A DNA stretch of 64,000 bases, from positions 62,001 through 126,000 of the forward strand of contig DFQH01000002.1 of the NCBI GenBank assembly GCA_002377695.1. The letters are read 5' to 3'. The translations under genes and the position numbers were made by a program. The stretch is from Citromicrobium sp. UBA3494. GTDB lineage: Bacteria > Pseudomonadota > Alphaproteobacteria > Sphingomonadales > Sphingomonadaceae. This document shows positions 25,998 to 34,235 of this stretch, one piece after another (position 1 is the stretch's first letter; each line of letters begins with the position of its first letter). The notes beneath the pieces were generated by a model. That model made no database searches. It saw only the letters and a list, made by a program, of their open reading frames with translations, and had not been told where the DNA came from.

Positions 25998-26834
25998 TTG
26001 GCGCGCACGCATCTGCATCTCTTTTCCGATTCGACCGGCGAAACGCTGCAGATGGTGGCCAATGCGGCGCTTGCCCAGTTCGAAGGCGTGGATGTCGAAC
26101 GCCACTTCTGGCCGATGGTCCGTTCGCGCCAGCACCTGGACCGCATCGTGCCCGAACTGGAGAAGATGCCCGGCCTGATTCTCTACACGCTGGTGAACGA
26201 GGATACGCGCAAGGCGCTTGAGGAGAAATGCCGCCAGCTCGCGCTGCCTGCGGTGGATGCTCTTGGCGAAGTGACTGCAGTGCTCGAAACGCAATTCGGG
26301 CAGGAAGCGCATGGGCGCCCCGGACGCCAGCACCGCATGGACGACGCCTATTTCCGGCGGGTCGATGCCATTCACTACACGATTGCGCATGACGACGGGG
26401 TTGGCAGCGAACAGTGGCACAAGGCGGATATCGTCCTCGCCGGAGTTTCGCGGACCTCGAAGACACCTACCAGCATCTATCTCGCCAACCGGGGTTACAA
26501 GGTCGCGAATATCCCGCTGGTGATGGAGAGCCCCCCACCCCCGGTTCTGTTCGAATTGAACGGGCCGCTGGTGGTCGGGCTGACTACCGCGCCCGAGCGG
26601 CTGGTGCAGATCCGCCGCAACCGCCTGCTGACGCTGAACGAGGAATCGCAAACCAGCTATGCCGAGCATGAGCGCGTGGAAGAGGAAATCCGGTTCGCCC
26701 GGCGCATGTTCGCCGACAATAACTGGCCGGTCATCGACGTGACCCGCCGATCGATCGAGGAAACGGCTGCGGCGATCATCAAGCTGATGAACGATCACAA
26801 GATGCGCGCCAAGCCGCAGGAGAAGCCGATATGA
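25998..26834 (+). CDS. Pyruvate, phosphate/water dikinase regulatory protein (DUF299, kinase/pyrophosphorylase)
   Basis: The family phosphorylates and dephosphorylates pyruvate phosphate dikinase or PEP synthetase to control it. The P-loop region GVSRTSKTPTSIYLANRGYKVANIPLV is clear and the N-terminus THLHLFSDSTGETLQMVANA is typical. I place the start at a TTG giving LARTHLHLF (278 aa), the length and N-terminus expected for the family. The open frame continues 88 codons upstream through the origin, but that part has no protein-like character. It heads a rightward run with 4-bp overlaps into maf, aroE and coaE. Confidence 0.88.
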   Translation: MARTHLHLFSDSTGETLQMVANAALAQFEGVDVERHFWPMVRSRQHLDRIVPELEKMPGLILYTLVNEDTRKALEEKCRQLALPAVDALGEVTAVLETQFGQEAHGRPGRQHRMDDAYFRRVDAIHYTIAHDDGVGSEQWHKADIVLAGVSRTSKTPTSIYLANRGYKVANIPLVMESPPPPVLFELNGPLVVGLTTAPERLVQIRRNRLLTLNEESQTSYAEHERVEEEIRFARRMFADNNWPVIDVTRRSIEETAAAIIKLMNDHKMRAKPQEKPI

Positions 26835-27418
26835 GCCTCATCCTCGCCTCGAACAGCGCTTCTCGCCGCGCGATGCTGCAGGCTGCCGGTGTGGAGGTCG
26901 ACTGCGTCGGCGCGGATGTGGACGAACGCGCGCTGGAAGCGGAAATGGCCGACGCCCCGCCGGCCGAGATCGCGCAGGCGCTGGCCGCGGCGAAGGCCAG
27001 CGCGGTTTCGGCCGACCATCCCGATCGCTTCGTTCTGGGCGGTGACAGCCTGGTCGTGGTGGACGGACAAAGGTTCGACAAGCCCTCCAGCCGCGAGGAA
27101 GCTGCCGAACACCTGCGCTTCTTCTCAGGCAAGGTGCTGCATCTGCACAGCGCTGCGGCACTTGCCAGCGGTGGCCGTATCGTCTGGCTGGGCGAAGATG
27201 CCGCAGCGTTGCATGTGCGCGATCTGGGCGAGGATTTCATCGCAGCCTATCTCGCCGCCGAGTGGCCCGAGGTCGGCCAGACGGTCGGCGTCTTCCGGAT
27301 CGAGGCGATGGGCGTGCAGCTGTTCGATCGCATCTTCGGCGACCATTTCACGATTCTGGGCATGCCTCTGCTGCAAGTGCTGGGCGCGCTGCGAGAGCAG
27401 GGCGTCATCCCTGCATGA
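26831..27418 (+). CDS. maf: Maf-like nucleoside triphosphate pyrophosphatase
   Basis: The 195-aa protein begins MSLILASNSASRRAML, the Maf signature, and contains the FVLGGDSLVVVDGQRFDKP catalytic region. Maf proteins hydrolyse non-canonical or pyrimidine nucleoside triphosphates as house-cleaning enzymes. It overlaps the dikinase regulator gene and aroE by 4 bp each. Confidence 0.92.
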   Translation: MSLILASNSASRRAMLQAAGVEVDCVGADVDERALEAEMADAPPAEIAQALAAAKASAVSADHPDRFVLGGDSLVVVDGQRFDKPSSREEAAEHLRFFSGKVLHLHSAAALASGGRIVWLGEDAAALHVRDLGEDFIAAYLAAEWPEVGQTVGVFRIEAMGVQLFDRIFGDHFTILGMPLLQVLGALREQGVIPA

Positions 27419-28272
27419 GCAAGCCTTACGCGGAAGTCATCGGCGATCCCATCGCGCAGTCGAAGTCGCCCGCAATCCATGGTTTCTGGCTGGACAAGCT
27501 GGGGATCGAGGCGGAGTACCGGGCCACGCGCGTCGCGCAGGAAGACGTCGGGGCCTACCTTGCCAAGCGCCAGGCCGATCCCGACTGGCGCGGCTGCAAT
27601 GTCACCATGCCGCTCAAGCAGGCGGTGCAGGCACATCTTCACTCGGTCGAAGAGCCCGCCGCGTCCATCGGCGCGGTCAACACGATCTATCGGTCACCCG
27701 ACGGGCGCCTCCTTGGGACCAATACCGACGCAGCGGGTTTCCTCGAACCGCTGATGCAGGAACTGCAGGGCGCCCACCTGTTTCGCATGGCGCGCATCCT
27801 TGGTGCGGGCGGCGCGGCGCGCGCCATCGCCCATGCGCTTGCCGAACGCAATTTCACGCTCGTCATCGCCGCCAGGCGCACCGAGCAGGCCAGCGCGCTC
27901 GCCGCGCAGCTGCCGCGCAGCGCGCAGCATCACGTGGTCTCTCTCGATCACTTCGCGGGAGCGACCGATTTCGCTTTCGACGACCGCCACGGCATGCTCG
28001 ACCTGGTGGTCAATGCCAGCCCGCTCGGCATGCGTGGCAAGCCCGCGCTCCGGTTCGACTGGAGTCATGCCCCTCCCGGCGCGATCGCCTACGACATCGT
28101 CACCGATCCGCTCGACACGCCATTCCTGCAGGACGCGCGCGACGCCGGGCACGAGACGGTGGACGGGCTGGCCATGCTGATCGGGCAGGCCGCCGAAGCC
28201 TTTCGCCGGTTCTACGGCGCCAGCCCGCCACGCCAGCACGACAGGGAACTGCGCGCGATGCTGACGTCATGA
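27415..28272 (+). CDS. aroE: Shikimate dehydrogenase
   Basis: The 285-aa NADP-dependent enzyme reduces 3-dehydroshikimate to shikimate in aromatic amino acid synthesis. It shows VIGDPIAQSKSPAIHGFWL, CNVTMPLKQAV (catalytic Lys), NTDAAGFLEPL, the nucleotide loop ILGAGGAARAIAHAL and VDGLAMLIGQAAEAFRRFYG. Start ATG overlaps the maf stop; the end overlaps coaE (ATGA). Confidence 0.95.
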   Translation: MSKPYAEVIGDPIAQSKSPAIHGFWLDKLGIEAEYRATRVAQEDVGAYLAKRQADPDWRGCNVTMPLKQAVQAHLHSVEEPAASIGAVNTIYRSPDGRLLGTNTDAAGFLEPLMQELQGAHLFRMARILGAGGAARAIAHALAERNFTLVIAARRTEQASALAAQLPRSAQHHVVSLDHFAGATDFAFDDRHGMLDLVVNASPLGMRGKPALRFDWSHAPPGAIAYDIVTDPLDTPFLQDARDAGHETVDGLAMLIGQAAEAFRRFYGASPPRQHDRELRAMLTS

Positions 28273-28877
28273 ATCGCCCGCTGATCATCGGGCTCACCGG
28301 CTCCATCGGGATGGGCAAATCGGCGGTTGCTGCCATGTTCGAAGCGCAGGGCGTACCGGTGTTCGATGCCGATGCCGAGGTGCGGCGCATGCAGGGGCCC
28401 GGCGGCGCGCTGCTCGGTGCGATCGAGGCGGCTTTTCCCGGGTCGACCGGGCCCGAGGGCGTGGACCGCGACGCGCTCGGCAAGCATGTGTTTGGCAATC
28501 CGGAGGAGCTCGGCCGGCTCGAAGCGATCATGCACCCCGCAGTGGCCGAGCGACGGGCGGAATTTCTTGCGGCCAATGCCGACGCTCCGCTGGTCGTGTT
28601 CGACATTCCGCTGCTGTTCGAGAAGGGCGGCGAGGACATGGTCGATGTGGTGATCGTGGTCTCCGCCCCCCATCACGTTCAGCGCGAGCGAGTGCTCGCG
28701 CGCCCCGCGATGACGGCGCACAAGTTCGAAAAGATACTCGACCTGCAGACACCCGACCATCACAAGCGGGCGCGGGCGGACCATGTGATCCATACCGGCG
28801 TGCCGATTGCGGAGACCGAGGCCGAAGTTGCGGCGCTGGTCGAACGGTTGATGACTGAAAGTCAGTCCCGCTCCTGA
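28269..28877 (+). CDS. coaE: Dephospho-CoA kinase
   Basis: The 202-aa enzyme carries out the last step of coenzyme A synthesis. P-loop IGLTGSIGMGKSAVAAMF, VFDADAEVRRM and VVFDIPLLFEKGGE are diagnostic. Translationally coupled to aroE; dnaQ follows after 37 bp. Confidence 0.95.
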   Translation: MNRPLIIGLTGSIGMGKSAVAAMFEAQGVPVFDADAEVRRMQGPGGALLGAIEAAFPGSTGPEGVDRDALGKHVFGNPEELGRLEAIMHPAVAERRAEFLAANADAPLVVFDIPLLFEKGGEDMVDVVIVVSAPHHVQRERVLARPAMTAHKFEKILDLQTPDHHKRARADHVIHTGVPIAETEAEVAALVERLMTESQSRS

Positions 28878-28914
28878 TCTTGCAACGCGGGCTCCAGAGG
28901 GCGATAGTCCTCTC

Positions 28915-29616
28915 ATGCGTGAAATCGTTTTCGATACCGAAACCACCGGCATCGACCCCCGGCAGGGCCATCGCATGGTCGAGATCGGTTGCGTCGAGCT
29001 GATCGATCGCATGCCGACGGGCAAGACCTTCCACGCCTATTACAATCCCGAGCGGGACATGCCCGCCGAAGCCGAAGCCATTCATGGCCTGAGCGCGCAG
29101 TTCCTGTCCGAAAAACCGCTGTTCCTCGACGAAGTCGAAGCATTTCTGGAATTCGTGGGCGACGACAAGCTGGTCGCACACAATGCCGGGTTCGATTTTG
29201 GGTTCCTCAACGCCGAACTGGAGCGATGCTCGCGCGAGGCGATCTGCCTGACGCGCAAGATCGACACGCTAGAGCTGGCCCGGCGCAAGCACCCGGGCGG
29301 CAAGCATTCGCTGGACGCCCTGTGTACGCGCTATGGCGTCGATCGCAGCCACCGCGTGTTTCATGGCGCCCTGCTCGACGCCGAATTGCTTGCGCAGGTC
29401 TATATCGAGCTGACCGGCGGCCGCCAGATCGCGATGGGGCTGATGCCGGTGGCGGAGAATGTCGGCGAAGCAGCTCGGGAGGACAGGATCGTCCCCCTGC
29501 GCCCTTCGGCCGACCGTCCGGTGCGACCGCCCCGCCCCCACACGGCGAGCGAGGCGGAACTGATGCGCCACGCGGCCTTTCTTGAGCGTATCGCAAGACC
29601 TATCTGGAATAGGTAG
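28915..29616 (+). CDS. dnaQ: DNA polymerase III epsilon subunit (3'-5' proofreading exonuclease)
   Basis: The 233-aa protein has the DnaQ exonuclease motifs: ExoI VFDTETTGIDP, ExoII VAHNAGFDFGFLNAEL and ExoIII-epsilon HRVFHGALLDAELLAQVY, followed by a C-terminal tail for alpha-subunit binding. Proximity to the origin in the coaE-dnaQ order is typical for alphaproteobacteria. Confidence 0.95.
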   Translation: MREIVFDTETTGIDPRQGHRMVEIGCVELIDRMPTGKTFHAYYNPERDMPAEAEAIHGLSAQFLSEKPLFLDEVEAFLEFVGDDKLVAHNAGFDFGFLNAELERCSREAICLTRKIDTLELARRKHPGGKHSLDALCTRYGVDRSHRVFHGALLDAELLAQVYIELTGGRQIAMGLMPVAENVGEAAREDRIVPLRPSADRPVRPPRPHTASEAELMRHAAFLERIARPIWNR

Positions 29617-29619
29617 GCT

Positions 29620-29639
29620 GCGGCCCACCCCCGGGCCGC
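29620..29639 (+). other. GC-rich hairpin between dnaQ and hpf
   Basis: GCGGCCC (29620-29626) pairs with GGGCCGC (29633-29639) around an ACCCCC loop, 4 bp after the dnaQ stop. No T tract follows. It may stabilise the dnaQ mRNA end or act in the hpf leader. Confidence 0.4.
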
Positions 29640-29663
29640 GCGAAAAGACGGAGATTGCAAAGC

Positions 29664-30230
29664 ATGGACGTCCGAGTTTCCGGCCACCAGATCGACACAG
29701 GCGCAGCCCTGCAGGACAGCGCGACCGAACGCCTCGAAGCGATCGTCGACAAGTATTTCAACCGCGCGATTTCCGCGCACGTGACCTTCGGCAAGCAACC
29801 CGGCGGCGCGTTCTCGTGCCACATCGTCGCGCACATCATGCAGGGGCTCATCCTCAAGGCCCAGGGCGAAGCGCACGACATTCACCAGGCGCTGGACGCT
29901 TCCGCCACCAAGCTGGAAAAGCAGCTGCGCCGCTACAAGCGCCGGCTGAAGGACCGCCATGAGGCGCACGCCCATTCTGCAGCGGCAGAAGAGGCGGCCT
30001 ACCGGGTCTTCGCTTCCGAACCCGAAGAGGATGATGTGGAAGTGGCGGACGCGCCGCCGGTGGTGGCCGAAACCAAGACCGACATTCCCGAAGCCTCCGT
30101 TGCGGACGCGGTCATGATGCTCGACCTGCGCGATACCAACGCGCTGTTCTTCAAAAATGCTGGCTCTGGCCGGCATAATATGGTCTATCGCCGCCAGGAC
30201 GGCTCGATCGGCTGGGTCGAGCCTCACTGA
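29664..30230 (+). CDS. hpf: Ribosome hibernation promoting factor, long form (HPF/RaiA)
   Basis: The 188-aa protein has the N-terminal S30AE domain (MDVRVSGHQIDTGAALQDSA, YFNRAISAHVTFGKQPGG) and the C-terminal dimerisation domain of long HPF (MMLDLRDTNALFFKNAGSGR, YRRQDGSIGWVEPH). Long HPF dimerises 70S ribosomes into inactive 100S particles in stationary phase. The ATG was chosen over an upstream TTG because ggag lies 10 bases before it. ptsN follows, as in many proteobacteria. Confidence 0.95.
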   Translation: MDVRVSGHQIDTGAALQDSATERLEAIVDKYFNRAISAHVTFGKQPGGAFSCHIVAHIMQGLILKAQGEAHDIHQALDASATKLEKQLRRYKRRLKDRHEAHAHSAAAEEAAYRVFASEPEEDDVEVADAPPVVAETKTDIPEASVADAVMMLDLRDTNALFFKNAGSGRHNMVYRRQDGSIGWVEPH

Positions 30231-30247
30231 TGCGACGCGGCACTTTC

Positions 30248-30274
30248 GGCTGAAGGTCGTCCGCGACCTCAGCC
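30248..30274 (+). other. UNCG-tetraloop hairpin after hpf
   Basis: GGCTG (30248-30252) pairs with CAGCC (30270-30274), and AGGTCG (30254-30259) with CGACCT (30264-30269), with one bulged A and a TCCG loop. It starts 17 bp after the hpf stop; no T tract follows, so termination is uncertain. Confidence 0.45.
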
Positions 30275-30351
30275 AACCGCCGCTACCGACGCATTATCCT
30301 GTCCCATCGGGATCGAACCGAAAAACGCTTAGCAAAGCAGGCTATCCCCCC

Positions 30352-30813
30352 GTGTCTTCCCCATTTCGATTGCTACCCGAAGCCGTTCATTGTGCGTCGT
30401 GCGCGAACAAGGCGGCGATCCTGGGTGAATTGGCGAAGGGATTCGCGTCTGCCTATGGCATTCCGGCCGATCAGGTGCTCGACGCCCTGCGCGAACGGGA
30501 AGTTCTGGGAAGCACGGGATTCGGCCGGGGCGTGGCGATGCCGCATGCCCGGCTCGACCTGGTCGACCGGCCCCTTGCCGTGCTCCTCCATCTTGACCGC
30601 GACGTCGATTTCGACGCCGCGGACGGCGTGCCGGTCCGGCTGGTGATGGGCCTGGTCTCGCCGAGCGATGCCGGCGTGCAGCACCTTCACGCCCTCGCCG
30701 CCATGTCGCGCCTGACGCGCGACGAGCGCATGCTGCACCAGCTTTTCGAAGCGGGGAGCGAGGAAGAGCTGTATTCGATCATCGCCAATGCGGGTCTGCG
30801 TGACGCAGCCTGA
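30352..30813 (+). CDS. ptsN: PTS IIA-like nitrogen regulatory protein PtsN (EIIA-Ntr)
   Basis: The 153-aa protein starts at a GTG, which gives VSSPFRLLPEAVHCASCANK and the usual family length. The phosphoacceptor His is in FGRGVAMPHARLD, and LVSPSDAGVQHLHALAAMSRL is the other conserved block. EIIA-Ntr regulates nitrogen and potassium physiology through a phosphorelay; the other PTS-Ntr genes are not in the window. Confidence 0.9.
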   Translation: MSSPFRLLPEAVHCASCANKAAILGELAKGFASAYGIPADQVLDALREREVLGSTGFGRGVAMPHARLDLVDRPLAVLLHLDRDVDFDAADGVPVRLVMGLVSPSDAGVQHLHALAAMSRLTRDERMLHQLFEAGSEEELYSIIANAGLRDAA

Positions 30814-31270
30814 GGCAGGCCCGGGCCCGTCCGCCCATTATCGCGCGCTCGAGCGGCTGTACCGCTCGGCCCCCGTCAATCGTGTCTTTTCATCGGACCT
30901 GACGATCGAGGGCGAAGGCCGCGCACGGATCACCTTCGACATCACCGAGAGTTCGTATCACGCCGCAGGGGCGGCGCACGGGACGATCTATTTCAAGATG
31001 CTGGACGACGCGGCCTTTTACGCCGCCAACAGTCTCGTCACCGATCGCTTCCTGCTGACGACCGCCTTCAACCTCCATTTCACCAAGCCGGTGCGCGAGG
31101 GGCGGGTCACCGCCTCTGGCGTGTGGATCAGCGGGCGTCGCCGCGTACTGGTCGCCGAATCGCGGCTGGTGGATGAGGAGGGGGACGAGATCGGGCGCGG
31201 AACGGGCACCTTCATGCGCTCGCGAATCGCCCTCTCGGGGCTCGAAGGATACGCGAGCGAGGCACCTTGA
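30800..31270 (+). CDS. PaaI-family hotdog thioesterase
   Basis: The protein (156 aa from a GTG) has the hotdog thioesterase pattern SSYHAAGAAHGTIYFKMLDDAAFYAANSL, followed by two strands and RGTGTFMRS. It hydrolyses acyl-CoA or acyl-ACP thioesters; the substrate is unknown. The start is either this GTG or the ATG 12 bp upstream (30788); neither has a strong ribosome binding site. It overlaps ptsN by about 14 bp and the DUF1491 gene by 4 bp. Confidence 0.85.
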   Translation: MTQPEAGPGPSAHYRALERLYRSAPVNRVFSSDLTIEGEGRARITFDITESSYHAAGAAHGTIYFKMLDDAAFYAANSLVTDRFLLTTAFNLHFTKPVREGRVTASGVWISGRRRVLVAESRLVDEEGDEIGRGTGTFMRSRIALSGLEGYASEAP

Positions 31271-31605
31271 GCGATTCGCGTCTGCCGACTCACCTCGTCG
31301 TAGGCGGGTTGATGCGCCAGATTTCGGCCGAAGGCGGTTTTGCCGCTATCCTTGCCAAAGGAGACCCGGACAGCGGCACCTACATTCTTTTGCTGCGCGA
31401 TCGAACCGGGGCCGTGAAATTAGTCGAAAGGCGCCCTTCGGCGGACTTCGCCTTCGAATGGCAAGTCACGCAGGAAGAACCCCCTGAAAACGAACGGAAA
31501 ATATACGATTTCTGCGATCGGAGAAGCGAACAGGACCCGGATTTGTGGGTCGTGGAAGCACAGATCGACGATGCAGAACGGTTCGTCGCACAAATGCGGC
31601 CTTAA
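31267..31605 (+). CDS. DUF1491 family protein
   Basis: The 112-aa protein begins at TTG (TTGA overlap with the thioesterase stop) as MSDSRLPTHLVVGGLMRQIS. It shows the DUF1491 features GGFAAILAKGDPDSGTYILL and RSEQDPDLWVVEAQIDDAERFV. Function is unknown. The family is largely alphaproteobacterial. Confidence 0.82.
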   Translation: MSDSRLPTHLVVGGLMRQISAEGGFAAILAKGDPDSGTYILLLRDRTGAVKLVERRPSADFAFEWQVTQEEPPENERKIYDFCDRRSEQDPDLWVVEAQIDDAERFVAQMRP

Positions 31606-31818
31606 CTTGACCTCGAGCCGCTAACGGGCAAAGGGCCCGCGACTTCGAATTTGCGCAGGCGGTCGGGGCGGCAATGAGGCCGCTTTGATTAGCACGCAGT
31701 CGGGGAACGGCCGGCAGGCCTTCGAGAACCCTCACATTTGTACAATCACTAAAGCGCTTCGGCGCGCGATGGTTCCAGCCTGCGTCTGTGTTCGTTCACC
31801 GCCCAATGTACGGTATCA

Positions 31819-32466
31819 ATGGGTCAGAAAACGAAATTCGGCTTCGTGTTTTGTGCCGCAGCCGGTCTGATTGCCTCCGCCGGCCTGAGCTACGCGGATG
31901 CCCAAGCCCAACAGGGCGACGTAGAACCGATTTCCGTCCCGGAGCCCGAGGCTTCGGCAGATCCGGTGTTCATCTCGGACGAGGTCGTTCAGCCTCTGCC
32001 GGAACCGGAAGAAACCCCCGCAGTGGTCGAGGCCGTGGTGCCCGACGCTGACTCGCTGAGCGAGCTGATGGCGAATGTGGATGCACCGCAGACGCTGTCC
32101 GATCAGCTGGAGTGCCTCGCGGGTGCCATCTATTTCGAATCGCGTGGCGAACCCATCGAGGGCCAGCTCGCGGTTGCGCAGGTTATCATCAACCGCGCCG
32201 AATCCACGGTCTTTCCCTCGGACTATTGCGGTGTTGTCACGCAGCGTTCGCAGTTCTCCTTCGTGAAGAACGGCCGCATCCCGACGAACCGCAGCAATGC
32301 GGCGGCCTGGGAACGCGCGCGCAAGATTGCCCGCATCGCCCACGAGGGCATGTGGGACAGCGAAGCGGGCGATTCGCTTTACTTCCACGCCACCTACGTG
32401 CGCCCGAGCTGGGCGCGCAAAAAGGTCGCGCGAGCAACGATCAAGACGCACATCTTCTACCGCTAA
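31819..32466 (+). CDS. SleB-type cell wall hydrolase
   Basis: The 215-aa protein has an N-terminal signal peptide (VFCAAAGLIASAGLSYADAQA), a Pro/Glu-rich spacer and a C-terminal Hydrolase_2 (SleB) domain: LAGAIYFESRGEPIEGQLAV, containing the catalytic Glu, then AQVIINRAESTVFPSDYCGVV and YFHATYVRPSWA. Such enzymes cleave the glycan strands of peptidoglycan. The 213 bp upstream of it hold only a weak GC hairpin (31668-31683) and no gene. Confidence 0.88.
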   Translation: MGQKTKFGFVFCAAAGLIASAGLSYADAQAQQGDVEPISVPEPEASADPVFISDEVVQPLPEPEETPAVVEAVVPDADSLSELMANVDAPQTLSDQLECLAGAIYFESRGEPIEGQLAVAQVIINRAESTVFPSDYCGVVTQRSQFSFVKNGRIPTNRSNAAAWERARKIARIAHEGMWDSEAGDSLYFHATYVRPSWARKKVARATIKTHIFYR

Positions 32467-32487
32467 ACGGTTTCCGAGATTCACGAA

Positions 32488-32521
32488 GGGGCGTGGCACG
32501 CGTGTGCTGCGCCCCTTTTTT
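32488..32521 (+). terminator. Intrinsic terminator of the cell wall hydrolase gene
   Basis: GGGGCG (32488-32493) pairs with CGCCCC (32510-32515) and is followed by six T residues. The stem starts 22 bp after the stop codon and immediately precedes the end of the converging xthA gene. Confidence 0.85.
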
Positions 32522-32524
32522 GCG

Positions 32525-33301
32525 TCAGTCGCGCAGTTCGATCCAGACGGGCGCGTGATCGCTCGCCTTCTCGCGCCCCCGGGCATCCTTGTCGACGCCC
32601 GCCGCGACCAGCCGGTCCGCCAGTTCGGGCGAGAGCAGGCAATGGTCGATCCGGAAGCCATGATCGCGCTGCCACGCACCGCGCTGGTAATCCCAGAAGG
32701 TCCACACGCCTCCCCGCGGGTTGAGCGTGTCGATCGCGTCGGTCCAGCCATCGCCGAGCAGCCGCGCATAGGCGTCGCGCGAAGCAGGCTGCATCAGTGC
32801 ATCATTCGACATTGCCGGGGGAGACCACACGTCCTTGTCCTCGGGAATCACGTTGAAGTCCCCCAGGACGACGGCCGGTCTTTCTTCGGCCCAGATGGCC
32901 GCCATGCGCGAGCGCAGCCGCTCCATCCACGCCAGCTTGTAGTCGAACTTGGGGCCGGGCTGCGGATTGCCGTTGGGCAGGTAGAGGTTGGCGATCACGA
33001 CACCTTCCACCTCGGCTTCGAGGTAGCGCGCCTGCTCGTCGCTCTCGTCGCCGGGCAGGCCGCGCATCCGCTCGGTCAGCGAAAGGCCGTCCTTGGCGAG
33101 GATGGCGACGCCGTTGAAACTCTTCTGGCCATGCCAGATGGCCTGGTATCCGGCCTTCTCGAACTCATCGGCCGGAAAGCCATCGTCCTGCGACTTGATT
33201 TCCTGCAGGCACGCCACATCCGGCTTCGTTTCATCGAGCCATTCCAGCAGGCGCGGCAGCCGCGCCTTGATTCCATTGATGTTGAATGTCGCAATACGCA
33301 T
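32525..33301 (-). CDS. xthA: Exodeoxyribonuclease III (AP endonuclease)
   Basis: The 258-aa base-excision repair nuclease begins MRIATFNINGIKARLPRLLEW. It shows DVACLQEIKSQDDGFP (metal-binding Glu), NLYLPNGNPQ, VVLGDFNVIPEDKDVW and the C-terminal RIDHCLLSPEL...SDHAPVWIEL with catalytic Asp-His. Length is normal. Confidence 0.95.
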   Translation of the reverse strand: MRIATFNINGIKARLPRLLEWLDETKPDVACLQEIKSQDDGFPADEFEKAGYQAIWHGQKSFNGVAILAKDGLSLTERMRGLPGDESDEQARYLEAEVEGVVIANLYLPNGNPQPGPKFDYKLAWMERLRSRMAAIWAEERPAVVLGDFNVIPEDKDVWSPPAMSNDALMQPASRDAYARLLGDGWTDAIDTLNPRGGVWTFWDYQRGAWQRDHGFRIDHCLLSPELADRLVAAGVDKDARGREKASDHAPVWIELRD

Positions 33302-33339
33302 GCAGGCATTCCTGCCCGATGCGTGGCCGCCAGTCTAAT

Positions 33340-33669
33340 TCAAATCCCGAAGCTGGAGCCGCAGCCGCAACCGGCGGCCGCCTGCGGGTTCTCAACCCGG
33401 AAGGCCGCTCCGCCCAGCGATTCGACAAAATCGACGGCGCTGCCAGCGACCAGATCGAGGCTAACGGGATCGACCACCAGCGTCGCTCCGCCGGTCTTGC
33501 TCGTCACGTCGTCGCCCTCGGGCGCATCAGCCAGTTCGAACCGGTACTGGAAGCCCGAACAGCCTCCGCCATCGACCGCGAGACGCAGGATGGCGGGCTT
33601 GCCCTGCTTTTCGGCAATGGCGCAAACGCGTGCCGCAGCAGATTCGGTCAGGGAGGGAGCATTGCTCAT
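33340..33669 (-). CDS. erpA: Iron-sulfur cluster insertion protein ErpA (A-type carrier)
   Basis: The 109-aa A-type carrier has the three conserved cysteines in GGGCSGFQYRF and AAGCGCGSSFGI. These proteins deliver Fe-S clusters to apo-enzymes. ErpA rather than IscA/SufA is the likely type because no isc/suf genes are adjacent, though paralogues are hard to separate. Confidence 0.9.
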   Translation of the reverse strand: MSNAPSLTESAAARVCAIAEKQGKPAILRLAVDGGGCSGFQYRFELADAPEGDDVTSKTGGATLVVDPVSLDLVAGSAVDFVESLGGAAFRVENPQAAAGCGCGSSFGI

Positions 33670-33714
33670 GCTCTCGATATGGGCCTTGCGGGGCCGCGTC
33701 TCAAGCCGTCCATC

Positions 33715-34146
33715 TCACGCAGTCTGGATATAGCTGCGCATCTCCTGCGCTTCCTGCTGCACTTTCTCGAACCGCGACTTCACGAGATCGCCGATCGAGA
33801 CGAATCCCAGCAGCGATCCCTCTTCCACCACGGGGAGGTGGCGAATCCGCCGCCGCGTCATGAGCGACAGCGCCTCGTCGATTTTCTCCGAGCGTTCCAC
33901 CGTGATCGCGGGCGATGTCATCACTTCGCCTACGGGCCGGTCGAGACAACCGCCGCCTTCCTTCGCCATGCAGTAGATCACGTCGCGCTCGGAAAATATT
34001 CCGACGACGCGCCTGTCTTCCATCACGGGCAACGCGCCGATGCGTTTGTCTGCCAGGATGGCGATCGCATCGCGCATCGTCATCCGGGCGTCGCAGGTAA
34101 CGATGCTGTTGGCATCGCGATTGAGAATAAGCTGTCCGATATCCAT
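33715..34146 (-). CDS. CBS domain-containing protein
   Basis: The protein (143 aa from MDIGQLILNRD) consists of two CBS motifs: TMRDAIAILADKRIGALPVM...VVGIFSERDVIY and KIDEALSLMTRRRIRHLPVV...LLGFVSIGDLVK. Paired CBS domains bind adenosyl nucleotides. No catalytic domain is attached, so it is a stand-alone sensor of unknown partner. The internal ATG at MDIG was preferred to one 63 bp upstream because the upstream extension lies in the divergent intergenic region. Confidence 0.88.
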   Translation of the reverse strand: MDIGQLILNRDANSIVTCDARMTMRDAIAILADKRIGALPVMEDRRVVGIFSERDVIYCMAKEGGGCLDRPVGEVMTSPAITVERSEKIDEALSLMTRRRIRHLPVVEEGSLLGFVSIGDLVKSRFEKVQQEAQEMRSYIQTA

Positions 34147-34235
34147 GTGTCGTAATCCTTCCCCCGGACACAGGATAATGCCACGAAGTTCGCCACTTGG
34201 CGAATCCACTCAGCAACGCTTCACAGGAGGGCCGC

